A stretch of DNA of 41,048 bases from Flammeovirga aprica JL-4. Lineage in GTDB: Bacteria > Bacteroidota > Bacteroidia > Cytophagales > Flammeovirgaceae. Both the position numbers and the translations under genes were made by a program. The notes below the pieces were generated by a model, which worked only from the letters and a program-made list of their open reading frames with translations, did not search any database and was not told where the DNA came from. Location: positions 1-41,048 of the forward strand of contig NZ_JABANE010000080.1 of the NCBI RefSeq assembly GCF_012844305.1, read 5' to 3'. Position 1 is the first letter of the stretch. Every line of letters begins with the position of its first letter. Shown here piece by piece: positions 11,101 to 17,301 of this stretch.

Positions 11101-11879
11101 ATGCTCCAAGTACTATTATAGACGGTAATGGCTTTAACGGACATACCGAAGACTTTATCAATGACTATCAGAATATTATTGCCAAAAGAGCATTGTTAGA
11201 CCCTGAATTTGATATCAGTATTAGTTTGCCCAACCCTTCAGAGCCAGATGAAATTCAAGTTACGTTAACCTCAAATGGTAGTTTCTCGGCAGATTCATCA
11301 GAAATTGTAGTCCATGTGGTCACTGTTGAAACGGAGATATTTGGGGTAGAAGTAAGTGAGGGTGTATTTACACATCATAGTGTAATGAAGTCGATGAGTC
11401 CTGCACCTGGAGCAGAAGGAACCAGTTTCTTTGGTAGAAGTTGGTCGCCGGGAAGTCAGGAGATCTTCACCGTGGCTTGGGACAATCCTCAAGTTTATGA
11501 CACCGATAAGGCAGAAGTAATCGTCTTTGTACAGGATAATAACACCAAAGAAATTTTCCAAGCCATAAGAAGGGATGTCTCTCATTTAGTATCAACCGAC
11601 CCTAAAAACGTGACAAGTAATGACCCTTCTACTGATATTGAAATGAAAGTCTACCCGAACCCAACATCCGGTTTAATCACTGTGAGTTGCCCTACAACAT
11701 TGCTGAATTGCCAATGGGTGCTGACAACACTGGAAGGAAGACAAGTAGGAGAAGGATCATTTACTGGAAATAAGTACACTGTAGATTTGAAACATCTTCC
11801 TTCAGGAATTTATTATCTGAACCATTTTGATGAAAAGGGACAGGTTGGTAAAGCACAGAAAATAGTGGTGAATTATTAG
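2133..11879 (+). CDS. Giant T9SS-secreted Ig-repeat surface protein
   Basis: A 3,248-residue protein, likely a cell-surface adhesin or filament. Residues 1-26 are a signal peptide. About 225-620 holds four bacterial Ig-like domains with DTSxPxxP linkers and acidic TSDTGDDDEDE-type loops. About 640-935 holds Cys-containing Ig-like units (YCNS, YCAS, VCIN). About 1405-2460 holds twelve short Ig-like units with YCSG and WYSD motifs (the type seen with CHU_C-class proteins), nine of them in three 265-residue super-repeats at 1490-2284. Two PKD-like domains follow at about 2543-2720 (WEWDFGDG), then a jelly-roll/MAM-like region (2726-2920), a thioredoxin-like region resembling Omp28 (2921-3156), and a T9SS type A C-terminal domain (VYPNPTSG to the end, about 3170-3248). 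Family knowledge says this last domain is cleaved on export. The ATG at 2133 gives the signal peptide directly. Ligand unknown. Confidence 0.93.
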   Translation: MINNKYTILFFFLLGLCLVVNVANAQVDSFTQIGSSPTQSVILSWDLEVTSLSPTSSDFTVTEDVGGTVTDVTSSCEITVVEVNPSSDYRIYVNVGDNYADGTIFTLEYHLMPHAATSSDTYTIDTSAGLESDVTTFSMSSASDLGELNNDGVTSLNNILFTINSTATNIIYLKSGLTTIGTTIATGSADLLVTSTLSDGDHQIYAYGVDTNGDLTFTSEPVSVTIDTSTPATPNTLDLLATSDTGDDDEDEITNDNTPEINVASLTVEAGNELVFESDIDGEVGRFNYSATPADFTLNALTNGTHSITCMVIDSAGNEGASSSALSITIDTSAPSDPVLTFKSTSDSGRDDSDGKTTDDTPVLNVVGEAGTTIELFVGMSSEGTFSNGSGDTDVTATTLTSNAVYTYSATVTDVAGNVSNPSNDVDVDYKVVSISTLTTPTLDAGSDSGTTGDNKTNDETPTYSFTSLDDSDDKELIVSSSLDGEVARVTVSGTTASVTLSTLSEGTHTLTYNVVDVYGNVGATANVSLEIDITPPTLTSVTIVSDNSDNTAMVSNGDESTLTFVSDEDLQASFNVTLGGVTVTPSKSGLTYTASNTFSTPGAYTNVGFSIPVVDEAGNAASAVTTTTNSSTNTFFPTLTNTITAPGTVNYCNSESYTYNVSGVTASGGSGTYSYSWQRKKDAGTYSDLNSYGESYTETSGLSSGVYTYRRVVTSEGIPLNSNEISVNINPDIANNSISSGSATGYCASISGSTLVFTGTTPTGGNSSYSYQWQMSSNGGSSWSNLSTASNAYTHTPTISSTGTYLFRRRVTSGGCTDFSNELTFEVTPSITSNTVTNSTGTLVCINEPLIVAGSLPSGGDASYTYQWQQSLNGGSYTNISGGTSQNYFLTSVTTAGNYTFRRVVTSGNCTSTSSATPTITVPSVPSGYTLSPTTTNYSDQQSTGVALAASGLGAGEDFYCSGPGVVSTGSGAGENTFYPNLAGQGTHVVNYHITKGGCEIVDPVSFTVYDGSSVINLNPLYCEDDPAVALSIPGGTPLFVGGLPPYTLIRFEGTGTSGGGVPSGSTFTPSTVVTSTADGQDETVTITAVYRDNTLPVPLEFSVSQAVTVTKNHVADINMSQLNYCIDAADFNVDANVDGSLTTDGTFQLDSNVPTSSPITISPSSLSLGNHTLTYTYTDGNGCSASDMLSFSVNPLPTVSFDYIEPTDDGDFCFDADTVFLQGKSGGSNVTSGVFSSPDAMAGAIISYGNGKGAFIPSMGNGNEFDLNKDFTITFTYTDGNSCVNSVDSTVSVYGYDEVELARSSASDSVCYSDGDVRITPMQMGVLYSGTGVSWSVDTGASSFAVQGDGTILFRPSVAATNAGETSTSDYSTHVITYSYENTEGCTREVKDTLYVKPLPIAPTLISTVPSYCSQDTGLSDLEVSGVTGAQFAWSADASFSTILSSTNTLTPADAPTVSTVTTVSYWVRQTNAESCTSAPLKIDITIYPKAPAPSLSASNQTTYCSGTSISALSVATPGNSIKWYSDAGLTTQVGFGDSFTPAINTNVSADSTVTFYVTETTNGCEGLPTSTTLTIYKTPDPPTFNPVALLCSGDALSSLSIASGSNVRWYSDASATTLLGTGNNYLPSFATDVVNDSTVTIYATSRLNGCESVTSSVDININALPSPPTVPAISPYCEGDVITSMTASGETGATFEWYSDETLSTLEATTASYDPMMNAPSFPTLDTLNFWVIQIATDGCESEPLEVDIPVYPRPVAPTLSASNQLVYCSGEVINQLSVATAGNSIKWYSDAGLTNQVGFGDNFTPAVNTNVSADSTVTYYVTETTNGCEGASTSTTLTIYKTPDAPTYNPVTLVCSGDALSSISVATGSNVRWYADASKTTLLGTGNNYLPSFGTTVVNDSTVTIYATSTLNGCESVVSSVDININALPAEPTVPAVSPYCEGVTLAAITASGETDANFEWYSDESLTTRVATTATFDPMQNAPSYPTLDTLNYWVLQIATDGCISPAYKVDIPVYPRPLAPSLDVNNQLIYCSGDIIASLSVGAPGNNIKWYSDAGLTNQVGFGDSFTPAINTNVAADSTVTYYVTETTNGCEGGATSTTLTIFKTPDAPTFNPVALICSGDPLPNLSIATGVNIRWYSDASKTTQLGLGNNYLPTFSSVVSEDSVASLYATSTLNGCESAVGQVDISINALPEAPVVPTIAPYCEDDMIQSITASGESNANFEWYTDEGLTLRISTDQVFDPGINAPSFATLDTINYWVVQITPDGCSSLATKVDIPVYPTPSKPIVDNRSPVYCSGDEIQPITVTSGSNIRWYDDDQLSSIVSTNTSFTPPDPNSLQDYTKTYYITQTVNGCESDTTEVTMTINRRPDIPTVAATLSYCSGDVLQPMIVSSIAEDVTWYSDASLTNVVGNTNSFTPTDSTVVTETTTYTYYVTDAHLGCEGQPLQLDIVIHPLPIFDLFGIEEGQVFCQSDDNPLVITTVSGGVLTSSTGALIRSNNEVVLENSPLGNHTVRYTYTNENSCVNYVERNFTIVDIPEVDFDYEVFCDTKVVQFRDLTTTEDSTFITSWFFDFGAGEGSKFITSADSAASYEHTFTTSGFKTVTLTVETNAGCTTISTSKSVFIGTPPQADFEWKISEFGTDMEFEEMSSAVDFDTLSSWEWDFGDGTNVMIDANSNSNGNITHRYNQIGSYNVDLTVTTKRGCSKVVSKSVYVIPRVYLTNEEDQYFEDFNGTDGGWVPRGTASSWEHGVAQGENIITDTKVWVTNLTTNYNVSEDSYLNTPSFDISGLSRPAIIFDMQLDAEAHIDGVTLQYSLDSGQTWNVLGDVNDPINWYNSSNILSDPGSQVGGSSTDSKGWTGNTAESGGIFRENRSIRHNLDQFIGEEHLRLRFAFKSNSDLEDEGVSIDNVFIGNRQKVVVVETMTNAGQQEDSRELPDLDSVLNTIDLDVLAINYHIKVDGRSDSLNIDNPEPSSGRRFYYGITDAPSTIIDGNGFNGHTEDFINDYQNIIAKRALLDPEFDISISLPNPSEPDEIQVTLTSNGSFSADSSEIVVHVVTVETEIFGVEVSEGVFTHHSVMKSMSPAPGAEGTSFFGRSWSPGSQEIFTVAWDNPQVYDTDKAEVIVFVQDNNTKEIFQAIRRDVSHLVSTDPKNVTSNDPSTDIEMKVYPNPTSGLITVSCPTTLLNCQWVLTTLEGRQVGEGSFTGNKYTVDLKHLPSGIYYLNHFDEKGQVGKAQKIVVNY
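6600..8984 (+). repeat. Three tandem 795 bp units in the surface protein
   Basis: The codon for the Tyr of the Y-P-K/R junction occurs at 6600, 7395, 8190 and 8985, so three successive units are each exactly 795 bases (265 codons) with no net indel. Each unit encodes three Ig-like subdomains in fixed order: A (YCSG, KWYSDAGLT, TNGCEG), B (CSGD, RWYSDAS, LNGCES) and C (YCEG, FEWYSDE or FEWYTDE, DGC). Protein similarity is high while many differences are at third codon positions, which suggests older duplication kept under selection rather than recent slippage. Confidence 0.9.
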
Positions 11880-11923
11880 TCTATTGACAAAGCATTTAAT
11901 TGTTCTGGAGAAATAATTTTTAA

Positions 11924-11972
11924 TAGGAGGCACTGTAGATGTTCAATGAGAACCTTCTATAAATGCCTCCTA
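11924..11972. repeat. Inverted repeat after the giant gene
   Basis: TAGGAGGCA at 11924-11932 pairs perfectly with TGCCTCCTA at 11964-11972. A shorter inner pairing, TAGA with TCTA, is possible. It begins 44 bases past the stop codon of the surface protein gene, where a terminator is expected, but it is followed by A residues and not T residues on this strand. It may act as an mRNA 3'-end stabiliser or a weak terminator. Confidence 0.45.
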
Positions 11973-12367
11973 AAAAACATCTAAAAACCTTATAATGAAA
12001 AGTAAGGTTGTTGCATTTAGTGTTACTAACTGTATTATATATCTGATATTGTGTTGGCTATAACATTGAACATCGATGGGTTTTTAAATATTAAAATGTG
12101 TTAAAATTAATTTAATGATAACTCCCTAAAATTGAAACATCATTTTATAACAGTTTTAATAAATTATAAGAATGAAAGAGATGATAAGAATATTAAATAA
12201 CCATTGTTTATTGTGTTAAATTGTACTATTCTTAGATTTATACTTTGTGGTAGCTCTATTTTTTGAATGGAAGTAAAACCCAATGATTTTTTAATTTGAA
12301 AATATTATCATAACATTGCTGGCACAACAATCTCATTACTAACTTCCATATTCTAAAACACAATTAA
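11973..12367. other. Gene-free stretch before the protease gene
   Basis: About 395 very AT-rich bases contain no credible open frame. Near 12230-12250 there is TTATACTTTGTGG, a near match to the Bacteroidota -7 box (one base too long between TA and TTTG), which might serve the protease gene 120 bases downstream. Nothing else stands out. Confidence 0.3.
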
Positions 12368-13564
12368 ATGATTAATTCAATTATTAAACGCAGTTACATG
12401 TTACTCATTGGCATGTATATGATTTCTTGTACAACCAGCGAAGAAATCACTCTAAATGAAACTAACGACCAAGATTTGCTTAGTATTGTCGAAGACAACT
12501 ATGTCGTTTTTTTAAAGGAAAGTCCAAATTCCAATCTTCGAAAATCCCAATTCACGTATCTTGAAAGACAAGAAATGATGACGGTAGAAGCAAACAGTTT
12601 TGCTATGGAATACAAGATTCCAAACCTTGATGTTCATAACATCTATGGTGGCGTTCTTAATGCTTTTTCTATTAAAATCTATAACAAGTCGACATTGGAT
12701 CAAATTAGTAATGATCCAAGAGTGTTAAGAGTTATAAAAGATGAAATAATCACGCTTGACAAGCCAAGTACAAACCAAGTTACAGTCTCTTCTTCTCAAA
12801 CTACCCCTTGGGGAATCAACCGTGTAAACGGAGGAGTAAGTTATAATGGTAACAGTGTAGCTTATGTTTTGGATACAGGTATCGACCTTGATCACCCAGA
12901 CTTAAATGTGAATGCATCTTTAGGGTTTAACGCATTTTGGTATGGAAGAGATGGTCGTTCTTTGGATGATTATAACAGTCACGGTACACACGTTGCCGGA
13001 ACAATTGGTGCAATCAATAACAGTATCGGTGTAATCGGTGTAGCAGCAGGCGCTACAGTTGTCCCTGTAAAAGTGTTGAATTCTAGAGGAAGCGGTTCTT
13101 ACTCTGGTATCATTGCAGGTATTGATTTTGTTGGTGCCAACGGTCGACCTGGAGATGTTGCGAACTTAAGCTTAGGCGGAGGCGGTAATACAGACCTCGA
13201 TCAAACGGTACAAGCAGCAGCTCAATCTTCAGGAGTAAAGTTTATTTTAGCTGCAGGAAACGAATCTCAAAACGCAAATAATGTTTCGCCTGCAAGAGCA
13301 AATGGCCCTAATGTCTATACAATTTCAGCTTCAGACGTCAACGATAACTTTGCTTCATTTTCTAACTATGGATCACCAGTTGATTGGTGTGCACCAGGGG
13401 TAAATATCTTATCCACAGTTCCTGGCGGACGTTACGCGTCTTATAATGGTACATCAATGGCAGCTCCACATGCTGCAGGCGTCTATCTACTAGGAAGTGC
13501 AAAAACTTCTGGCACTGTAAATAACGACCCTGATGGTAATCCAGATCCAATAATCAGTAGATAA
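12368..13564 (+). CDS. Subtilisin-like serine protease (S8), probable lipoprotein
   Basis: A 398-residue secreted endopeptidase of family S8. The N-terminus is hydrophobic and ends in MISC, so Cys21 could be a lipidated residue (lipoprotein signal). Residues about 45-130 look like an inhibitor-I9 propeptide (YVVFLK to RVLRVIKDE). The catalytic domain carries the full triad: Asp169 in VLDTGIDLDHPDL, His205 in HGTHVAGTIG, Ser363 in NGTSMAAPHAAG, with the oxyanion Asn298 in AAGNES. This is the proteinase K-like layout. It lacks a T9SS sorting domain, unlike its upstream neighbour. The chain ends NDPDGNPDPIISR, close to the usual end of Bacteroidota relatives, so it is probably full length although its stop codon overlaps the end of a repeat element. 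A role in processing surface proteins is possible but not shown. Confidence 0.93.
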   Translation: MINSIIKRSYMLLIGMYMISCTTSEEITLNETNDQDLLSIVEDNYVVFLKESPNSNLRKSQFTYLERQEMMTVEANSFAMEYKIPNLDVHNIYGGVLNAFSIKIYNKSTLDQISNDPRVLRVIKDEIITLDKPSTNQVTVSSSQTTPWGINRVNGGVSYNGNSVAYVLDTGIDLDHPDLNVNASLGFNAFWYGRDGRSLDDYNSHGTHVAGTIGAINNSIGVIGVAAGATVVPVKVLNSRGSGSYSGIIAGIDFVGANGRPGDVANLSLGGGGNTDLDQTVQAAAQSSGVKFILAAGNESQNANNVSPARANGPNVYTISASDVNDNFASFSNYGSPVDWCAPGVNILSTVPGGRYASYNGTSMAAPHAAGVYLLGSAKTSGTVNNDPDGNPDPIISR

Positions 13565-13842
13565 GTACTTGAAAAAAAGTTATTCAACTTTTTTAATGAA
13601 GAATTAAGAATGTAGAAAAATGGACCGTGTCGTGGTTCTTAAAGTGCTTTTTTTATGATGCTTCAGCGGACGTTGCAATGCAACATCCCTCTAACGGTAT
13701 CCATCATAAATGATATTCTACAAAAAATTGAAAGTAGAATATAGAAACGTTGTAATACAACGTCCACTAAACTGCAACTAGAACCTTAATTTTCCATTCT
13801 TCATTAGAAAGTTCGTTTATTCTTGTATTGGTACTTCAATAT
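13562..13842. repeat. Hairpin repeat element, copy H1 (near full length)
   Basis: The element begins TAAGTACTT at 13562, overlapping the protease stop codon, and ends near GGTACTT (13830-13836). Its outer arms are AATGAAGAAT (13595-13604) and ATTCTTCATT (13796-13805), an exact inverted repeat, with AATGGACCGTGTCGTGGT just inside the left arm. Inside lie two core palindromes facing each other: GGACGTTGCAATGCAACATC (from 13668) and AACGTTGTAATACAACGTCC (13747-13767 region). The whole can fold into one long imperfect hairpin. No coding capacity. Related copies occur at 25177, 25637, 31645, 33713, 36442 and 37797. Confidence 0.78.
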
Positions 13843-13872
13843 TAAATAACCTATTAGTTAGTAATGAGGAGT

Positions 13873-13902
13873 AAAGGCAGCATTTCGCTGCCTTTATTTT
13901 TT
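13873..13902 (+). terminator. Rho-independent terminator
   Basis: A perfect 9 bp stem, AAAGGCAGC (13873-13881) with GCTGCCTTT (13887-13895), loop ATTTC, is followed by ATTTTTTTG. It is about 310 bases after the protease stop, with the H1 repeat in between. The likely reading is that this was the protease terminator and the element inserted between them. Confidence 0.82.
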
Positions 13903-13926
13903 GTAAGCAATAGAATAAAAAAATGA

Positions 13927-13964
13927 TTCGTAGACCCATAATTGAAATAATAGGCTTTTGGGAG
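13927..13964. repeat. Short hairpin repeat, copy 1
   Basis: The block TTCGTAGACCCATAATTGAA plus its continuation to GGCTTTTGGGAGG is nearly identical to 25493-25532. In the second copy CCCATAAT and ATTATGGG form a perfect 8 bp stem with a TGAA loop; here the right arm is ATAATAGG, with mismatches. The rest of the gap up to the Rpn gene holds only short imperfect inverted repeats (for example ACTAGTCAATTGAATAAG near 14010). Confidence 0.6.
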
Positions 13965-14215
13965 GATTTTTCCCACTGTTCCAAGTGTTAAGCACTAGTG
14001 TCACTCGGAACTAGTCAATTGAATAAGTTTTCAACTTATAACTAGAAACCAAAAGAAGAGTAGGTAAAGGTTCGTTATTCAGAACTTGTCAATTGTTGAA
14101 ATTACCAACTTAAAACAAACTTTACATTCAATCAAGCAGGTTTATAAGAAAAATCACTTTCCTTTTTTCGAGTAAATATTATTTTCTTGACAAGAAATAG
14201 AAGTATTTTTATGCT

Positions 14216-14223
14216 TAACTTTG
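14216..14223 (+). promoter_or_regulatory. Candidate -7 promoter box for rpn-like gene 1
   Basis: TAACTTTG matches the Bacteroidota -7 consensus TAnnTTTG, 43 bases before the start codon. A TTG at 14187-14189 is a possible -33 element, but the 26-base gap is longer than usual. The second rpn-like gene has a similar but weaker GCTTAATTTTACC in the same place. Confidence 0.38.
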
Positions 14224-14265
14224 CGTTTGGAAATACAATCATTTCCTCAAAAAAGATGAGCTATT

Positions 14266-15174
14266 ATGAAGAATGATTTAATACGTTTTGATTGGGCGAT
14301 GAAACGCCTTTTAAGAAATAAGGCAGATCATATAGTTTTAGAAGGTTTTCTTTCTGAATTAATGCAGGAAGACATCACTATTGATAGTATTTTGGAGAGT
14401 GAAGGAAACCAAGAAACGGCTTCAGATAAATTCAATCGAGTCGATATTTTAGTGAAAAACCAAAAAGGAGAATACGTTATTATTGAGGTTCAAAACCAAT
14501 TGGAATACAATTATTTCCAACGTATGCTTTATGGTACATCGAAAGTCCTCACCGAATACATATCTGTTGGCGAACCCTATCATCATGTCAAGAAAATTTA
14601 TTCTGTCAATATTGTATATTTTGATTTAGGGCAAGGTGCTGATTATATCTATCATGGCAAAACCAATTTTAAAGGTATTCATCAGAATGACGGTTTAGAA
14701 TTATCAGGCAAACAGAAAGTCTTTTTAGGAGAAGATAAGACACCATCAGATTTATTTCCAGAATACTATATTATCAAAGTCAATCAATTTGATGATATAG
14801 CCAGAAATACCCTTGATGAGTGGATATACTACTTTAAAAACAACGAAATTAAAGATAATTTTAAAGCGAAGGGACTAGAACAAGCCAAAGAAATTTTGAA
14901 AGTAGATAAGATGTCAAAATCTGAGCAAGTGAGTTACAAAAAACACATTGTCAACCTTATGGAAGAAGCAAGCCGAGAGCGAACTTTAGAGATGGAAGCG
15001 ATTTTGAAAGAAAGAGAAATTGGGGAGAAAAAAGGCAAGGAAATAGGGAAGGAAGAAGGAAAAAAAGAGCAGGCTATTGAAACCGCTAAAAATTTGATCC
15101 AGATGGGCTTGTCCTTAGAGCAAGTAGTCAAAGCTACAGGATTATCTATCCTTGAAGTTGAGAAATTGAAATAA
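14266..15174 (+). CDS. Rpn-family PD-(D/E)XK nuclease, paralog 1
   Basis: A 302-residue protein of the recombination-promoting nuclease (Rpn) / PDDEXK_2 type. The N-terminus (IRFDWAMKRLLRNKAD) is typical. The nuclease core is visible as Asp60 in RVDILVKN and Glu74-x-Gln76 in VIIEVQNQ, the Rpn form of the PD-(D/E)XK site. Residues 150-215 continue the conserved domain (TPSDLFPEYYIIKVNQFDD). The C-terminal 70 residues are a charged helix (KKGKEIGKEEGKKE) followed by a small helical segment, GLSLEQVVKATGLSILEVEK. Family knowledge: Rpn proteins are DNA endonucleases linked to recombination and, in E. coli, to phage defence, where the short tail is also made as a separate inhibitor. A possible internal ATG at 14992 would give the last 60 residues. 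It is about 70 percent similar to the protein at 23759. Confidence 0.88.
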   Translation: MKNDLIRFDWAMKRLLRNKADHIVLEGFLSELMQEDITIDSILESEGNQETASDKFNRVDILVKNQKGEYVIIEVQNQLEYNYFQRMLYGTSKVLTEYISVGEPYHHVKKIYSVNIVYFDLGQGADYIYHGKTNFKGIHQNDGLELSGKQKVFLGEDKTPSDLFPEYYIIKVNQFDDIARNTLDEWIYYFKNNEIKDNFKAKGLEQAKEILKVDKMSKSEQVSYKKHIVNLMEEASRERTLEMEAILKEREIGEKKGKEIGKEEGKKEQAIETAKNLIQMGLSLEQVVKATGLSILEVEKLK

Positions 15175-15286
15175 AATCAATTTCTTCTCTAAATTAATTC
15201 TATTTTCTTATTCCCTCTAAATTCAATAATCCTTAATTCCCTCCAAATAATTTCCCAATTCTTCACCTCATTCCTAACCAAACCAT

Positions 15287-15294
15287 TAACTTTG
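15287..15294 (+). promoter_or_regulatory. Candidate -7 promoter box for ttcA
   Basis: TAACTTTG is an exact match to TAnnTTTG, 21 bases before the ttcA start. This would give a very short leader. No TTG at the expected -33 distance was found, so the call is tentative. Confidence 0.4.
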
Positions 15295-15314
15295 CCAAAA
15301 TTTCAAGATTTAAA

Positions 15315-16121
15315 ATGACAGCAGAATTTACTCCTGAGCAAGTGAAACTTCAAAAACGCTTGCATAGAAATGTTTGGAAAGCTATTGATGATTATAAATT
15401 GATAGAAGACGGTGATAAAGTGATGGTTTGCTTATCGGGTGGAAAAGATAGTTATACTATGTTGGATATTCTGATGCATATTCAAAGTACAAAAAAGTAT
15501 GACTTTGAGATTATCGCTGTTAATTTAGATCAGAAGCAACCTGGGTTTCCAGAGCATATTTTACCGGAATACTTAGAGAAGGTAGGGGTTAATTATAAAA
15601 TTCTGAATAAAGATACTTACTCCATCGTAACTGAGAAGTTGGGTGAAGGGAAGACGATGTGTAGTTTATGTTCACGCCTAAGAAGAGGTACATTATATAC
15701 AGCTGCGGAAGAATTAGGAGTTACAAAGATTGCATTAGGGCATCACCGAGATGATATTGTAGAAACATTTTTGCTAAATATGTTTTTCAGTGGAAAGCTG
15801 GAAGCAATGCCGCCTATTTATAAGACAGATGATCAAAAGCATGTTGTCATCCGTCCATTGGCGTATTGTAAAGAATCTGATATTGAAGTTTTCTCAGAAT
15901 TAAGAGAATACCCTATTATACCTTGTAACTTATGTGGTTCACAGCCCAAGTTGCAAAGGAAGATGGTCAAAAGTATGCTGAGGGAGTGGGAAGAGAATTA
16001 CCCAGATAGAACAGAGATTATTTTTAACTCTATTAAAAATGTCTCACCATCCCATCTGATGGATAAAGAACTTTACGATTATGAGCTCTTTAAGATGATA
16101 GAGCCACCAATCAAATCATAG
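15315..16121 (+). CDS. ttcA: tRNA 2-thiocytidine synthetase TtcA
   Basis: A 268-residue cytoplasmic enzyme of the adenine nucleotide alpha-hydrolase superfamily. By family knowledge TtcA adds sulfur to cytidine 32 of certain tRNAs, using ATP and an iron-sulfur cluster. The sequence shows the PP-loop SGGKDS at residues 41-46, the CxxC pair Cys116/Cys119 in MCSLCSRLRRG, the LGHHRDD motif at 141-147, and a second pair Cys204/Cys207 in IPCNLCGSQ, which supplies the third cluster ligand. The length is close to that of other short TtcA proteins. The start at 15315 gives a normal N-terminal helix before the PP-loop domain. It appears to be a single-gene unit with its own terminator just downstream. 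Confidence 0.94.
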   Translation: MTAEFTPEQVKLQKRLHRNVWKAIDDYKLIEDGDKVMVCLSGGKDSYTMLDILMHIQSTKKYDFEIIAVNLDQKQPGFPEHILPEYLEKVGVNYKILNKDTYSIVTEKLGEGKTMCSLCSRLRRGTLYTAAEELGVTKIALGHHRDDIVETFLLNMFFSGKLEAMPPIYKTDDQKHVVIRPLAYCKESDIEVFSELREYPIIPCNLCGSQPKLQRKMVKSMLREWEENYPDRTEIIFNSIKNVSPSHLMDKELYDYELFKMIEPPIKS

Positions 16122-16126
16122 ATCAT

Positions 16127-16167
16127 AAAAAGGTAGTCAGTTATATTTGAAACGGCTACCTTTTTTT
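16127..16167 (+). terminator. ttcA terminator
   Basis: AAAAGGTAGTC pairs with GGCTACCTTTT (one G-T pair) and is followed by seven T residues. The hairpin starts 6 bases after the ttcA stop. Confidence 0.8.
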
Positions 16168-16186
16168 GTACTTTATTATAAAGAGA

Positions 16187-16410
16187 AAGTAATCACAAGT
16201 AATAAGAGTAGTCTTTTATATTGTAAGTTTTTACTTATTATTACGACTAATAAAAACGATTACTTAAGTACTTAGTACATAGAAATAAAAAATGAGCTTC
16301 TTTATTAAAGGTAAGAGTGAAGGTGGTATGTGTTGTGGATCAAGAACCATAACAAAAACCATTTTTCTTAAATCTTACTTGAAAAAAGTCTCATTACTTA
16401 TCTGAATTCA
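16187..16410. repeat. Degenerate repeat elements upstream of the Crp-like gene
   Basis: Two structures fill this gap. First, AAGTAATC (16187) and GATTACTT (16258) are the ends of an imperfect hairpin, with AAGTAATAAG and CTTATTATT inside. Second, a palindromic TAAGTACTTA at 16265 resembles the end motif of the repeat elements. It is followed by a short hairpin in which GGTATGTGTTGTGG (from 16323) partly pairs with CCATAACAAAAACC, a reduced form of the hairpin repeat family (copy H8), ending near CTCATTACTTA (about 16400). Confidence 0.45.
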
Positions 16411-16423
16411 ATCAATTAACAAT

Positions 16424-17104
16424 ATGCAAGAATTTTGGGAAATGCATAATTTTGATCTCTATTCAATCTTATGCCCAACTAAAATAGACAACTATTTTAA
16501 GAAAAACGGTTTACTCTTTAAAAAAGGCGATATTATATATTTTCCAGAGGATGAAGAACAGAAACTATTTCTAGTGAGCAGAGGGAAGGTGAAGCTTTGT
16601 AAATACAATGCCGATGGAGAAGAAATGGTGAAGATGATTTTATCTAAGGGGGAAATCTTTGGGGAGAAAGTATTATTAGGACAAGATAAAAGAGAAGAAT
16701 ATGCCATAGCAGAAGGAAATGATACTGCTTTATGTCTGTTGTCAATAGATAAAATGCAAAACCTAATGCGAAAAAATGAACGCTTTGGACTCTATATCTA
16801 TAAGCTGATTGGCCTTAGAGTAAAGAAGATTGAAAGACGTTTGGAGATTCTTGTTTGCAAAGATGCGGAGTTACGATTATTGGAATTTGTGAAAGATCTT
16901 TTTGAAGGTAACTTTAAAGATGAACAAACAGTAAAGCATCATTATTCTCAAAATGATATAGCTAAACTAATAGGCACTTCAAGAGAAACGGTATCAAAAT
17001 CTATGAGCAAATATAAAAAAATGAATATACTGGATTATACCCGATCTACTATTACGCTTTTAGATAAGGATAATTATGTTGCATTGTTAGAAGAAGAGGG
17101 GTAA
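16424..17104 (+). CDS. Crp/Fnr-family transcription regulator
   Basis: A 226-residue cytoplasmic DNA-binding regulator. Residues about 28-115 form the cyclic-nucleotide-binding-like beta barrel (GDIIYFPEDEEQKLFLVSRG, SKGEIFGEKVLLG). Residues 120-145 are the long dimerisation helix (LRVKKIERRLEIL). Residues 170-200 are the winged helix-turn-helix, with recognition helix TSRETVSKSMSKYKK. No Cys cluster of the FNR type is present, and the canonical cAMP phosphate-binding RxS motif is not obvious, so the effector is unknown. It lies about 330 bases before gltB on the same strand, and regulation of gltBD is possible but not shown. It is read alone, with no terminator seen right after it. Confidence 0.88.
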   Translation: MQEFWEMHNFDLYSILCPTKIDNYFKKNGLLFKKGDIIYFPEDEEQKLFLVSRGKVKLCKYNADGEEMVKMILSKGEIFGEKVLLGQDKREEYAIAEGNDTALCLLSIDKMQNLMRKNERFGLYIYKLIGLRVKKIERRLEILVCKDAELRLLEFVKDLFEGNFKDEQTVKHHYSQNDIAKLIGTSRETVSKSMSKYKKMNILDYTRSTITLLDKDNYVALLEEEG

Positions 17105-17247
17105 TTAATAAAGTTAATATTTGAAAATATAGCGTAAAAAGTACAATTTTTTATTCATAGCGTTTGCTGTTATATATATAACGCCAATACGTTCTTTTGT
17201 GAAAGAATAATCAATTAATGATAAATTTTCATAGAAAAGCCACTTTT

Positions 17248-17281
17248 TTTGATGAATTAATAAAATATACTCTTATATTTG
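17248..17281 (+). promoter_or_regulatory. Candidate gltB promoter
   Basis: TTTG at 17248-17251 (-33 element) and TATATTTG at 17274-17281 (matching TAnnTTTG) are separated by 22 bases, within the range known for Bacteroidota housekeeping promoters. Transcription would start near 17288 and leave a leader of about 147 bases before gltB. The stretch before it (17105-17247) holds a small hairpin (GCGTT with AACGC near 17160-17184) and nothing else recognised. Confidence 0.55.
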
Positions 17282-17301
17282 AAAGTGTTGTGAACGGAAA
17301 A

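Noticed and set aside
11298..11585. 95-residue minus-strand open frame inside the giant surface protein gene
   Set aside because: It lies wholly inside a long, clearly coding plus-strand frame and shows no domain or signal.
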